Assembly (NCBI GenBank): GCA_002256345.1
Contig: NKIY01000013.1
Coordinates: forward strand, 1 to 64,000
Direction: 5' to 3'
DNA: 64,000 bases
Source of the DNA: Bradyrhizobiaceae bacterium PARB1
GTDB lineage: Bacteria; Pseudomonadota; Alphaproteobacteria; Rhizobiales; Xanthobacteraceae
Every line of letters starts with the position of its first letter. The first letter of the stretch is position 1. The translations under genes were made by a program, and so were the position numbers. This document shows positions 26,786 through 35,562 of the stretch, piece by piece. The notes beneath the pieces are model-generated. The model was given only the letters and a program-made list of their open reading frames with translations. It was not told where the DNA came from and ran no database searches.

Positions 26786-28360
26786 TCAAGCCATCATCTT
26801 CCGCAGTTCCGTCTTCAAGATCTTGCCATTGGCGTTTCGCGGCAATGGCTCCTTCAAAAATGTGATGCTCTCCGGCACCTTGTAGTCGGACAGCCGTTCC
26901 GCGCAGTATTGGCGGATTGCGGTCTCGTCGCCGCCTTCGGGACTGTAGGCAAACGCATGCACGCGTTCGCCCAGCACGGGATCGGGCTTGCCGACCACCG
27001 CGCTCTCCACGATGGCGGGATGATGCGACATCACATTCTCGACCTCGGTGCAGTAGATCTTGAAGCCGGCGCGGTTGATCATGTCCTTCTTGCGGTCGAC
27101 CACATAGACATAACCTTCTTCGTCCATGCGCCCGATATCGCCGGAGCGCCAATAGCCACCAACGAAGCCGCTGTGCGTGGCATCCGGATTATCCCAGTAG
27201 CCGGGCACGACCATGGCGCCGGCGATGAGCAATTCGCCGTCCTGCCCGCGCGGCACCTCGCGCCCGTCGTCATCGGCCACGATGATGTGGGCGCCGGTGA
27301 CGGGACGGCCAACCGACTTGATCTTGTCGGCGGGTGAGCCGGGTGGAAACATCGTTGCGGGTGACGTGGTTTCCGTCGATCCATAGGCATTGCAGAGATT
27401 GAGTTGCGGCAGCGCCTGCGCCAGGCGTTCAATGGTCGCTTCCGGCATCGGTGCGCCGCCGAATCCGGCGATGCGCCAGGCCGACAAATCGTGCTTGTCG
27501 AAGTCCGGTTGCAGCAGGCAGAGATTGTACATCGCCGGGACCATCAGCGTGTAGGTCATGCGCTCGCGGGCGGCGAGAGCAAGAAACTCCGGCGCTTTGA
27601 AAGCGGGCATGATGACGAGCGTTCCTGCAACATTGATGGTTGCGAGGATCAGAGCGACGAGACCGGTGACATGTGAGGCCGGCACCGCCAGCATGGTCAC
27701 ATCGCCATCCGTCAGGCCGTAGCCGTATTGGAAATTCAGCGCTGAATGGATGATGCTGGCATGGGTGAGCATCGCACCTTTCGGATTGCCCGTGGTGCCG
27801 GATGTATAGAGCAGATAGGCGGTGTCCTCCTGATCCAGACCGGGCAAGGGGACGGCGGGCGCTTCGGCCGTCAATTCCGCGAACGACGATGCATGCTCAT
27901 TGCCCACCACCCATTGCTTGCGCAATTCAGCGCGAGGCGCGGGCAAATTGGCTTCGCAATCGGCATCGTAGACGAGCGCCGATGCCCCGCACTGCTGCAG
28001 CACATAGTCGATCTCGGGCGCGCGCTGCCGCGTATTGAGCGGGACGACGATCATGCCAGCGCGGCTGGCGCCCAGCGCGCAGAACACGAATTCGAGGCAA
28101 TTGCCGAGCAGCATTGCGATGCGCTCGCCCGGCCTGAAGCCGGCAGCGATCAGATTGCGCGCCACATTGTCGGCGATGCCGTCGAGTTCGGCATAGGTGA
28201 GGCGCTTGTCGCCGAGCACGAGCGCAATGCCCTTGGGCTTCTTCGCTGCCGCAGCGCGCAGCATGTCATCGAGTGTCGCCGGTCGGTCGGAAAAACAGGC
28301 GACAACGCGGTCGCCGTAAAGCACTTCGAAGCGGAGTGCGGCTTGTTCTGGCATATCCAT
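26786..28360 (-). CDS. class I adenylate-forming acyl-CoA synthetase
   Basis: ATP-dependent acyl- or aryl-CoA ligase of 524 residues. The P-loop YTSGTTGNPKGAMLTH lies near residue 188, followed by NAYGSTET, the YWRSGDIGRMDEEGYVYVVDRKKD core motif and a C-terminal NANGKILKTELR with the catalytic lysine. It forms an acyl adenylate and then the CoA thioester. Substrate choice (medium-chain or aromatic acid) is not evident. It is transcribed alone, converging on the GGT gene. Confidence 0.9.
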   Translation of the reverse strand: MDMPEQAALRFEVLYGDRVVACFSDRPATLDDMLRAAAAKKPKGIALVLGDKRLTYAELDGIADNVARNLIAAGFRPGERIAMLLGNCLEFVFCALGASRAGMIVVPLNTRQRAPEIDYVLQQCGASALVYDADCEANLPAPRAELRKQWVVGNEHASSFAELTAEAPAVPLPGLDQEDTAYLLYTSGTTGNPKGAMLTHASIIHSALNFQYGYGLTDGDVTMLAVPASHVTGLVALILATINVAGTLVIMPAFKAPEFLALAARERMTYTLMVPAMYNLCLLQPDFDKHDLSAWRIAGFGGAPMPEATIERLAQALPQLNLCNAYGSTETTSPATMFPPGSPADKIKSVGRPVTGAHIIVADDDGREVPRGQDGELLIAGAMVVPGYWDNPDATHSGFVGGYWRSGDIGRMDEEGYVYVVDRKKDMINRAGFKIYCTEVENVMSHHPAIVESAVVGKPDPVLGERVHAFAYSPEGGDETAIRQYCAERLSDYKVPESITFLKEPLPRNANGKILKTELRKMMA

Positions 28361-28486
28361 CCCTGACGTCTTCTATCCGCCATTTGCTGTGGCGGTTGCG
28401 ACGTCAGGTTAGACGGGTGTCGCGCGGATGCAACTGCTCCGGCGGAATGCCACTGCGGCGTCGAAGCGTTTCCCAGCGGAACGTCT

Positions 28487-29416
28487 TTAGCGCGCCTCCA
28501 CTGTCACATGCTGCAGTTCGTGCACGGCGGTGAGCCGCTGCCGGACGGCTTCGGCGCTTGCTGCGCCGGCAAAGGCCACGATGGCGGCATGGGCGCCAGG
28601 GCCGATGCGCCAGACATGCAGATCGAAGATGCGGGCGTCGCCGGGGCGCTCGACCTCGTCGCGGATCTCCTGTTCGAGATGGGCGTCGGAGGTGTCGAGC
28701 AGCACGCCGGAGGTGTCACGCAGCAAATTCCATGACCAGGTCGCGATCACGATGCCGCCGACGATGCCCATGACAGGATCGAGCCAGACCCAGTCGAGAT
28801 AGCGGCCGGCCAGCAGCGCCGCGATGGCCAGCACCGAAGTCAGCGCGTCGGCCAGCACATGCATGAACGCCGCGCGAAGATTGTTGTCATGGTGATGCGC
28901 GCCGTGGTGATGGTCGTGATCATGCGCGTGGTCGTGATGATCGTGGCCGTGATGGTGATGATGGCCGCTCAGCAGGAACGCGCTGGCGAGATTGACGATC
29001 AGTCCGATGACGGCAATCACCGTGGCTTCGCCGAAGGCGACCGTGGCGGGATTGAACAGCCGCTGCATGGATTCGACAGCAATGCCGAGCGCGACGATCG
29101 CCAGCACCAGCGCCGAAGCAAAGCCGGCGAGATCGCCGACCTTGCCGGTGCCGAAACTGAAGCGGCGGTCATGTGCATGGCGCCGCGCAAACACATAGGC
29201 GCCGGCGGCGACGCCGAGAGCCACGGCATGGGTCGCCATGTGAAAGCCGTCGGCCAGCAACGCCATCGAATTGAAGATCGTGCCTGCGACGATCTCACCG
29301 ACCATCATCACGGCCGTGAGGGCGACGACCCACAGGGTTCGGCGCGTATTGGCGTCGTGGCCCTGGCCTAGGAACACATGGTGGTGGGCGAGGGGATCGA
29401 TCTCACGCGTACTCAT
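28487..29416 (-). CDS. dmeF: DmeF cobalt/nickel cation-diffusion efflux protein
   Basis: Divalent-metal/proton antiporter of 309 residues with six membrane helices and a C-terminal cytoplasmic domain (about 225-309). Metal ligands appear as DGFHMATH (Asp56/His59) and HVLADALTS. A His-rich loop (about 151-177, 16 His) between helices four and five is typical of DmeF. The start at 29416 (MSTREIDP) follows the regulator stop by 8 bases; the open frame further upstream is a shadow of dmeR. It exports Co2+ and Ni2+ when DmeR is relieved. Confidence 0.92.
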   Translation of the reverse strand: MSTREIDPLAHHHVFLGQGHDANTRRTLWVVALTAVMMVGEIVAGTIFNSMALLADGFHMATHAVALGVAAGAYVFARRHAHDRRFSFGTGKVGDLAGFASALVLAIVALGIAVESMQRLFNPATVAFGEATVIAVIGLIVNLASAFLLSGHHHHHGHDHHDHAHDHDHHHGAHHHDNNLRAAFMHVLADALTSVLAIAALLAGRYLDWVWLDPVMGIVGGIVIATWSWNLLRDTSGVLLDTSDAHLEQEIRDEVERPGDARIFDLHVWRIGPGAHAAIVAFAGAASAEAVRQRLTAVHELQHVTVEAR

Positions 29417-29424
29417 GACGATTC

Positions 29425-29700
29425 CTATTTGGCGTAGCGCCGGATCGCGGCGATCAGCTCCTCGGCGCCCTCGGTGCGGGCAGCGGCGGAGAGTTTGGGG
29501 TGGGCGACATGCTCGCGGAGATGGTCTTCGATCAGCTCGTCCATCAGTCCGCTTACGGCACCGCGCACGCCGGCGACCTGATGCAGGATCGCGGCGCAAC
29601 CGGCGTCTTCCGTGATGGCCTTCTCGATGGCGGCCATCTGGCCGGCAAGGCGGCGGACACGGGCGAGCAGTTTGGTCTTATCGGCGGTCAAATGTGCCAT
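29425..29700 (-). CDS. dmeR: DmeR, RcnR/FrmR-family metal-sensing repressor
   Basis: All-helical repressor of 91 residues. It shows the family pattern KTKLLARVRRLAGQ near the start, a metal-binding Cys in EDAGCAAILHQ (Cys35) and the His of DHLREHV. It binds Ni2+ or Co2+ and then releases the operator upstream of its own gene, switching on dmeF immediately downstream. The ribosome site GGGGA lies inside the operator, so repressor binding covers the whole start region. Confidence 0.9.
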   Translation of the reverse strand: MAHLTADKTKLLARVRRLAGQMAAIEKAITEDAGCAAILHQVAGVRGAVSGLMDELIEDHLREHVAHPKLSAAARTEGAEELIAAIRRYAK

Positions 29701-29720
29701 AGGATAGTCCCCTACCCTAT
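29699..29720. promoter_or_regulatory. DmeR operator overlapping the dmeR start codon
   Basis: ATAGGATAG (29699-29707) and CTACCCTAT (29712-29720) pair with one mismatch around a TCCC spacer. Read on the minus strand this is a GC tract flanked by AT-rich inverted arms, the layout of RcnR and DmeR sites. It overlaps the last two bases of the complementary start codon of dmeR. Confidence 0.6.
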
Positions 29721-29739
29721 ATTACGCCCGAACGAAAGA

Positions 29740-29767
29740 CCCCGCCCGGCGATAAGCCGGGCAGGGG
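29740..29767 (-). terminator. stem-loop terminator after spoVR
   Basis: GCCCGGC (29744-29750) pairs with GCCGGGC (29756-29762), extended by CCCC and GGGG with one bulge, around a GATAA loop. On the minus strand it is followed by TCTTTC. It lies between the spoVR stop and dmeR and would keep the two operons apart. Confidence 0.55.
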
Positions 29768-29796
29768 AGTTTGCGGGAGAAACGGGGAAGGATCGA

Positions 29797-31359
29797 TCAG
29801 GCGGCGGCGGCCATGACGCGGGGATGGGCGATGTGTTCCTTCAGCACGGAGCCGGATGTATCGATCTCGGCCAGGGAGACGTCGTAGCTCCAGAGGTCAG
29901 CGAGATGCTGCAGCACGCGCTTGGCATCGGGCTCATTCAGTAGCGCGCCGTCGAGCACCGAGTGCTTGAGCATCAGCCGGCGGTCGCCGGCGAGATCGAC
30001 GTCGATCACCTCGATATTCGCGTCGATCAGGCCGACGTCGTATTGCCGGGACAACGCGCGGCGGACGCTGCGATAGCCGCGCTCGTTGTGGATGGCCTGG
30101 ACGAGGATGCCGGATGTGTCGGCCGGATCGTCATGCAGGTGGAACATCTTCATCTGTCGCATCAGCCGCGGCGAGAGAAACTGACTGATGAAGCTTTCGT
30201 CGCGATAGTTGGCCCAGATGTCGCGCAAGACGCCCATGACGTCGCCCTTGCCGGCGATGTCCGGGAACCAGTCGCGGTCCTCGTCTTCGGGGGTGGCCAC
30301 GATGCGCTCGATGTCCTGCATCATGGCGAAGCCGAGCGCATAGGGGTTGAAGCCCGAGAAATACTTGCTGTCGAAATCGGGTTGGAACACCACATTGGTG
30401 TGAGATCCCAGAAATTCCAGGAAGTTGCCGTCCGAAATCTGTCCGCGATCGTGCAGCGCGGTCATGATGCGGTAGTGCACGTAAGTCGCCGTGCCTTCGT
30501 TCATCACCTTGGTCTGGCCCTGCGGATAGAAATATTGCGCGATGTTGCGGACGATGCGCAGCAATTCGCGCTGCCAGATGTGCAGGCGGGGTGCTGACTT
30601 CTCGAGGAAATAGAGCAGGTTTTCCTGCGGCAGGCCGAGCAGCGCGCGGCGGCGCTCGGCAGTGAGCTCTGCACGCTTCTTGGAAGGGCCGGTCGGAACG
30701 GTGCGCCACAGATCGTTGAACGATGCCTGCTCATGCTCGCGCCGCTCCTTGGCGCGCTTTTCCTCGGCGCGCAGGTCGAGCGACCGCTTGCCGGGATAAC
30801 GATCGACGCCATGAGACATCAGCGCATGGGCAGCGTCCAATGTCTGCTCCACGGCGAGGCGGCCATGTTTTTCCTCGCATTGCGCCACATAGGCCTTGGC
30901 AAAATCGAGATAATCGAGGATGCCGTTCGCATCGGTCCATTGCTTGAACAGATAGTTGTTCTTGAAGAAGTGGTTGTGGCCGAAGGCGGCATGCGCGATC
31001 ACCAGCGTCTGCATGGTCGCCGTGTTTTCCTCCATCAGATAGGAAATGCAGGGCGAGGAATTGATCACGATCTCATAGGCCAGGCCCATCAGGCCCTTGC
31101 GATAGGACGCTTCCTGATGCGCGAACTGCTTTCCGAACGACCAGTGCTTGTAATAGAGCGGCATGCCGACGGACGAGTAGGCGTCGAGCATCTGCTCGGC
31201 AGTAATGACCTCGATCTGGTTCGGATAAACGCTGAGGCCGAGCTCGTTGAGCGCGACCTCCTCGCAAGCGTCGTGAATGCGCTGAATCGTCTTGAAGTCC
31301 CAGTCGGCTCCTTCGAAAAGCTTTTCACCCCTGTTGAGGGTCGTGTTGAAGGTCGTCAT
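29797..31359 (-). CDS. SpoVR family protein
   Basis: A 520-residue protein of the SpoVR/YcgB family, full length. Typical segments include GADWDFKTIQRIHDACEEVA at the start, SFGKQFAHQEASYRKG and the NEGTATYVHYRI stretch in the middle (about residue 290). The biochemical role is unknown; in enterobacteria YcgB acts in one stress-response circuit with the YeaG kinase and YeaH. Its ATG overlaps the stop of the DUF444 gene by four bases, and prkA lies just upstream, matching that conserved operon. Confidence 0.93.
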   Translation of the reverse strand: MTTFNTTLNRGEKLFEGADWDFKTIQRIHDACEEVALNELGLSVYPNQIEVITAEQMLDAYSSVGMPLYYKHWSFGKQFAHQEASYRKGLMGLAYEIVINSSPCISYLMEENTATMQTLVIAHAAFGHNHFFKNNYLFKQWTDANGILDYLDFAKAYVAQCEEKHGRLAVEQTLDAAHALMSHGVDRYPGKRSLDLRAEEKRAKERREHEQASFNDLWRTVPTGPSKKRAELTAERRRALLGLPQENLLYFLEKSAPRLHIWQRELLRIVRNIAQYFYPQGQTKVMNEGTATYVHYRIMTALHDRGQISDGNFLEFLGSHTNVVFQPDFDSKYFSGFNPYALGFAMMQDIERIVATPEDEDRDWFPDIAGKGDVMGVLRDIWANYRDESFISQFLSPRLMRQMKMFHLHDDPADTSGILVQAIHNERGYRSVRRALSRQYDVGLIDANIEVIDVDLAGDRRLMLKHSVLDGALLNEPDAKRVLQHLADLWSYDVSLAEIDTSGSVLKEHIAHPRVMAAAA

Positions 31360-32630
31360 GGAGCCACCTCTTTGCCCGTGCGGCGCTGGAACAGGTCGTG
31401 GAACACGGGGAAGATCTCGTTGCGGTCGTTGACCTTACGCATGGACAGCGGCTCGCCCTCGTTGCGCAGCCGTTGATACAGCGTCCAGAGTGAGGATTCA
31501 GACATCTCGAACGGATGGCCGCCGCTTTCGCCGACTTCGAGATAGGCGAAGAACTGCGACACCGGCAGAATCATGTTCTTCAGCAGTGCGCCGGTGCGGT
31601 CGCTGTCAGCGTAGGAATTGTCGCCGTCGGAGGCCTGCGCGGCATAGATGTTCCAATCGGCGGGGCGGAAACGCGACTGCACGATCTCGTGCATGGTTTC
31701 CAATGCGCTCGAGACCAGCGTGCCTCCGGAGGCCGGGCCGTGGAAGAATGTCTGCTCGTCCACTTCCTCGGCGCGATCGGTGTGGCGGATGAAGACGATT
31801 TCCACCTTCTTGTAGCGCCGGGTGAGGAAGACGTAGAGCAGCATGTAGAAGCGCTTCGCGAGATCCTTCATGTGTTCGGACATGGAGCCGGAGACGTCCA
31901 TCAGGCAGAACATGACAGCCTGCGCCACCGGCTTCGGCATGGTCTCGAAGCGCCGATAGCGGATGTCGATCGGATCGATGAAAGGAATGCGTTTCGCCTT
32001 CGACTTCAGGCGCTCGATCTCGGCGAGCAAAGCCGGGCGCCGTTCGTCGTTGCAGTGTTCCAGCTCGGCCTCGAGCTGCGCGATCGCTTCGGGCCGCGGT
32101 CGCTGAAGCGCGACACGTCGCGCCAGCGCGAGACGCACGGTGCGGCTCACCGAAATATTCGCCGGTGAGCCCGTTGTCGTATAGCCTGCACGGCGCAGTC
32201 CTTCGTTCTCGACTTCGGCGAGCTTGCGCTTGGAAAGGTCGGGTAGTTCCAGATCGTCGAGGAAGATATCGACGAATTCGTCACGGCTGAGGACGAAGCG
32301 GAATGCGTCCTCGCCGTCGCCTTCGCCGGCCCCGTTGCCGCCGCCGCCGCGGGATTGCGGCCGCTGCAGGATGTCGCCTTCGACGAATTTCTTGTTGCCG
32401 GGGAGCACGCGATCGCGCACGCCGCCTTCGCGATGGAAGCGTGGCTCATTCATGCCATCGAGCGGGATCGTGACTTCGCCGCCTTCGAGAACCTCCTTGA
32501 TGTCGCGGTCCTCGGAGGCTTTCTTCACCGCACCCTGCACCAGAGTCTTGGCTCGTCGCAAAAACCGCTGCCGGTTCTCGAGGCTCTTGCCACTCGGATT
32601 GAGGCGCCGATCGACGATATGCATGGCCAC
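31356..32630 (-). CDS. YeaH/YhbH family protein (DUF444), VWA-like
   Basis: A 424-residue protein with a polar N-terminal half (glycine-rich RGGGGNGAGEGDGED near 95-110) and a C-terminal von Willebrand A-like domain whose metal-binding motif is DVSGSMSEHM (about residue 249). It is the usual partner of the PrkA kinase and SpoVR and may be a kinase substrate or scaffold. It overlaps spoVR by four bases and follows prkA after an 82-base gap that holds a palindromic repeat. Confidence 0.92.
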   Translation of the reverse strand: MAMHIVDRRLNPSGKSLENRQRFLRRAKTLVQGAVKKASEDRDIKEVLEGGEVTIPLDGMNEPRFHREGGVRDRVLPGNKKFVEGDILQRPQSRGGGGNGAGEGDGEDAFRFVLSRDEFVDIFLDDLELPDLSKRKLAEVENEGLRRAGYTTTGSPANISVSRTVRLALARRVALQRPRPEAIAQLEAELEHCNDERRPALLAEIERLKSKAKRIPFIDPIDIRYRRFETMPKPVAQAVMFCLMDVSGSMSEHMKDLAKRFYMLLYVFLTRRYKKVEIVFIRHTDRAEEVDEQTFFHGPASGGTLVSSALETMHEIVQSRFRPADWNIYAAQASDGDNSYADSDRTGALLKNMILPVSQFFAYLEVGESGGHPFEMSESSLWTLYQRLRNEGEPLSMRKVNDRNEIFPVFHDLFQRRTGKEVAP

Positions 32631-32663
32631 GGTGGTCCTTGTGAGTCCTTCAGTCCATCACCC

Positions 32664-32698
32664 CGTCATTGCGAGGAGGAAAGCACCTCGCAATGACG
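32664..32698. repeat. palindromic repeat CGTCATTGCGAGG
   Basis: CGTCATTGCGAGG (32664-32676) and CCTCGCAATGACG (32686-32698) are exact complements with a 9-base spacer. The element lies between prkA and the DUF444 gene, inside the operon, and could fold in the mRNA and change the ratio of the two products. A related, shorter copy lies at 62987-63010. Confidence 0.65.
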
Positions 32699-32712
32699 AA
32701 GCTACGTTGTTG

Positions 32713-34656
32713 TCAGCCGGCCTGTTTCACCCGCATGTACCATTCGACGAGGCGGCGTACCTGGCGTTCGGTGTAGCCGCGCTCGACCATACGGGCGACG
32801 AAGTCGTCATGTTTCTTTTCAGTCTCGCCATCCTTCTTCGAACCAAACGAGATGACCGGGAGAAGGTCCTCGACCTGCGAAAAAATTCGCTTCTCGATGA
32901 CTTCCCGGATCTTCTCGTAGCTGGTCCAGGCCGGGTTCTTCCCGCTGTTCTGCGCTCGCGAACGCAGAGAGAACTTGACGACCTCGTTGCGGAAGTCCTT
33001 CGGATTGGCGATCCCGGCAGGCTTTTCGATCTTGCTCAGCTCCTGATTGAGCAATTCGCGATCCATCATCTGGCCGGTGTCGGGGTCCTTGAAGTCCTGA
33101 TCCTCGATCCAGGCATCGGCATAGTCGACGTAACGGTCGAACAGGTTCTGGCCATAGTCGGCATAGGATTCCAGATAGGCCTTCTGGATCTCGTGACCAA
33201 TGAATTCGGCGTAACGTGGCACCAGTTCTGCCTTGATGAATTCGAGATAACGCTTCTCGACTTCATCGGGCAGCTGTTCGCGCCGGATCGCCTGTTCCAG
33301 CGTGTACATCAGATGCACGGGATCGGCGCCGACCTCCGACGTGTCATGATTGAACGTCGCGGCCAGGATCTTGAACGCAAATCGCGTCGAGACGCCGTCC
33401 ATACCTTCGTCAACACCGGCGGAGTCCTTGTATTCCTGTACGCTCCGCGCCTTCGGATCGCTTTCTTTCAGGCTTTCGCCGTCATAGACGCGCATCTTTG
33501 CGAACGTGGTTGAGTTCTCGTGCTTGCGCAGGCGCGACATCACCGAGAAGCGGGCCAGGGTTTCCAGCGTCGCCGGCGCGCAGGGCGCGGTGGCGAGTTC
33601 GGAGCCCGAGATCAGCTTCTCGTAGATCTTCTGCTCTTCGGTGACGCGCAGGCAGTACGGCACCTTGATGACGCAGATACGGTCGATGAAGGCCTCGTTG
33701 TTCTTGTTGGCCTTGAAGCTCTGCCACTCCGATTCGTTGGAGTGGGCGAGGATCACGCCCGTGAACGGGATCGCGCCGATATTCTCGGTGCCGATATAGT
33801 TGCCTTCCTGCGTCGCCGTGAGCAGCGGATGCAGCATCTTGATCGGCGCCTTGAACATTTCGACGAATTCAAGCACGCCCTGATTGGCGCGGTTGAGGCC
33901 GCCGGAATAGCTGTAGGCGTCGGGATCGTTCTGCGCATAGGTTTCGAGCTTGCGGATATCCACCTTGCCGACCAGCGAGGAGATATCCTGATTGTTCTCG
34001 TCACCCGGTTCAGTCTTGGCGATGCCTATCTGGCGCAGCCGCGACGGCTGGATGCGCGCTACACGAAACTGTGAGATATCGCCGCCGAAGGCTTCGAGGC
34101 GCTTGTAGCACCACGGGCTCATCAGACCGGTGAGGCGACGGCGCGGGATGCCGTATTTCTCCTCGATCATCGGGCCGAGCTGATCGGGATCGAACAGCGA
34201 CAGCGGGCTCTCGAACACCGGCGATAGTTCGTCACCGGCCTTCAGCACATAGATGGGATGCACTTCCATCAGCTGCTTGAGCCGTTCGGCGAGCGACGAC
34301 TTGCCGCCGCCGACCGGGCCGAGCAGGTAGAGGATTTGCTTGCGTTCTTCCAACCCCTGCGCGGCGTGGCGGAAGAATGCGACGATACGTTCGATCGTAT
34401 CCTCCATGCCGTGGAAGCCGGCGAAGGCAGGATAGGAGCGAAGCGTTCGGTTCAAAAAAATACGGCCAAGGCGGGAGTCCTTGGCCGTGTCGATCATTTC
34501 AGGCTCACCGATCGCAGCTAGAAGTCGTTCAGCTGCGTTCGCATACTTCATGGGGTCGCCGCGGCAGGCTTCCAGATATTCGGACATCGACATGTCCGCC
34601 TGGCTCCGGGCTTCGAAGGTTCGAGCGAACGCATTGAACAGAGAATCGTTATACAT
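32713..34656 (-). CDS. prkA: PrkA serine protein kinase (YeaG-like)
   Basis: A 647-residue protein with an N-terminal AAA-type ATPase part (Walker A LGPVGGGKSSLAERLKQLM near residue 112) and a C-terminal PrkA kinase-like domain. It phosphorylates proteins under nutrient or other stress and is the first gene of a prkA-DUF444-spoVR operon. A strong ribosome site, AAAGGAGAGAGG, precedes the ATG. The upstream non-coding region is long (447 bases), which suggests complex control, but no known sigma factor site was recognised. Confidence 0.93.
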   Translation of the reverse strand: MYNDSLFNAFARTFEARSQADMSMSEYLEACRGDPMKYANAAERLLAAIGEPEMIDTAKDSRLGRIFLNRTLRSYPAFAGFHGMEDTIERIVAFFRHAAQGLEERKQILYLLGPVGGGKSSLAERLKQLMEVHPIYVLKAGDELSPVFESPLSLFDPDQLGPMIEEKYGIPRRRLTGLMSPWCYKRLEAFGGDISQFRVARIQPSRLRQIGIAKTEPGDENNQDISSLVGKVDIRKLETYAQNDPDAYSYSGGLNRANQGVLEFVEMFKAPIKMLHPLLTATQEGNYIGTENIGAIPFTGVILAHSNESEWQSFKANKNNEAFIDRICVIKVPYCLRVTEEQKIYEKLISGSELATAPCAPATLETLARFSVMSRLRKHENSTTFAKMRVYDGESLKESDPKARSVQEYKDSAGVDEGMDGVSTRFAFKILAATFNHDTSEVGADPVHLMYTLEQAIRREQLPDEVEKRYLEFIKAELVPRYAEFIGHEIQKAYLESYADYGQNLFDRYVDYADAWIEDQDFKDPDTGQMMDRELLNQELSKIEKPAGIANPKDFRNEVVKFSLRSRAQNSGKNPAWTSYEKIREVIEKRIFSQVEDLLPVISFGSKKDGETEKKHDDFVARMVERGYTERQVRRLVEWYMRVKQAG

Positions 34657-35103
34657 TGATCCCTCTCTCCTTTGGTCGGTCGGCCGTCCTATTGATCGCG
34701 ATCCTTTTTTGTGGTAATGGCCCGCGGCTCAAACCTGATCGCGACTCAACATCAGCGCTTGGTCTTCAGGACACATCCAGGTCCATTGCGGCGCAATGCG
34801 ATCTGAGTGCATTTTGCGACTCATATTCGTGCACATGCTTATAAGTTAGGCGAGATTCGCGCGCTCTCAAGGCCCGTGAAGGCGATTGTCTGTCTCTGTG
34901 ACTCAGCCGCCACAAAATCGTCGTATCTGGAAAATGCTTCTGATGACGCGCCAAGGCACGCGATGTCCTTTGCGCAATAAAACGTTAATATGGATGAACG
35001 CGCCTGGGGCAACATCCCGAAAACGGGATAGCGGCCTCCGGATAAGATCATGCTCCAATAGGGAAAACTGTTGGAGGCCGATCCATCGAGGATGGACCGG
35101 ATC
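34657..35103 (-). promoter_or_regulatory. 447-base non-coding leader region of prkA
   Basis: No credible gene is visible on either strand. The stretch is less GC-rich than its surroundings and contains AT-rich islands (TAAAACGTTAATA around 34979-34991 and CTTATAAGTTAGG around 34840-34852). It should hold the prkA promoter. Clear sigma54 (TGGCAC...TTGC) or EcfG (GGAAC...CGTT) elements were looked for and not found. Confidence 0.4.
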
Positions 35104-35562
35104 TCAGTTCCGGTCGCTCGGCAGCACGGGAAGCGGCGCTACCTCGATGCCTTCGTCGATCAGCGATCGGGCCTCCTCGGGCGAGGCCTCGCCATAGATC
35201 GGGCGGTGCTCCTTGTCGCCATAATGCATGGCGCGCGCCTCCTCGGGAAAGCTCTCGCCGACATTGTCAGCGTTCTTCACGATGTGATCGCGGAGCTCCT
35301 TCAGCTTCGCACGCAGTTCGGCTTCTGGCGGCGCCATCACCAAAGAGGTGCTGTCGGCAGGCTGCGTTGGAGGCGCGGCCTCCTGCTTCTGGTTGCCCTT
35401 GCGCCCGATCTGCGGGGCCATGATGGCCTTCTCGACCTTCGCGGAGCCGCATTGCGGGCAGGTCACCAGCTTCCGCTTCACCTGCGAGTCGTAGGCGCTC
35501 GAACTCTGGAACCAGCTCTCGAAGGCATGGCCCTTGTCGCAACGCAGATTGTAACGGATCAT
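35104..35562 (-). CDS. DUF1178 family zinc-ribbon-like protein
   Basis: A 152-residue protein of unknown function conserved in alphaproteobacteria. The N-terminal part holds a probable zinc ribbon: RYNLRCDKGHAFESWF, then VTCPQCGSAKVEKAIMAP. The C-terminal half is acidic and helical (RDHIVKNADNVGESFPEEARA and GEASPEEARSLIDEG). The start at 35562 overlaps the stop of the nitrilase-family gene by four bases, so it is the last gene of a grxC-nitrilase-DUF1178 operon often seen in this group. Confidence 0.88.
   Translation of the reverse strand: MIRYNLRCDKGHAFESWFQSSSAYDSQVKRKLVTCPQCGSAKVEKAIMAPQIGRKGNQKQEAAPPTQPADSTSLVMAPPEAELRAKLKELRDHIVKNADNVGESFPEEARAMHYGDKEHRPIYGEASPEEARSLIDEGIEVAPLPVLPSDRN

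Noticed and set aside
34766-34954. Possible small gene of 62 codons in the prkA leader
   Set aside because: No ribosome site, no signal or domain, and codon use unlike the neighbouring genes.
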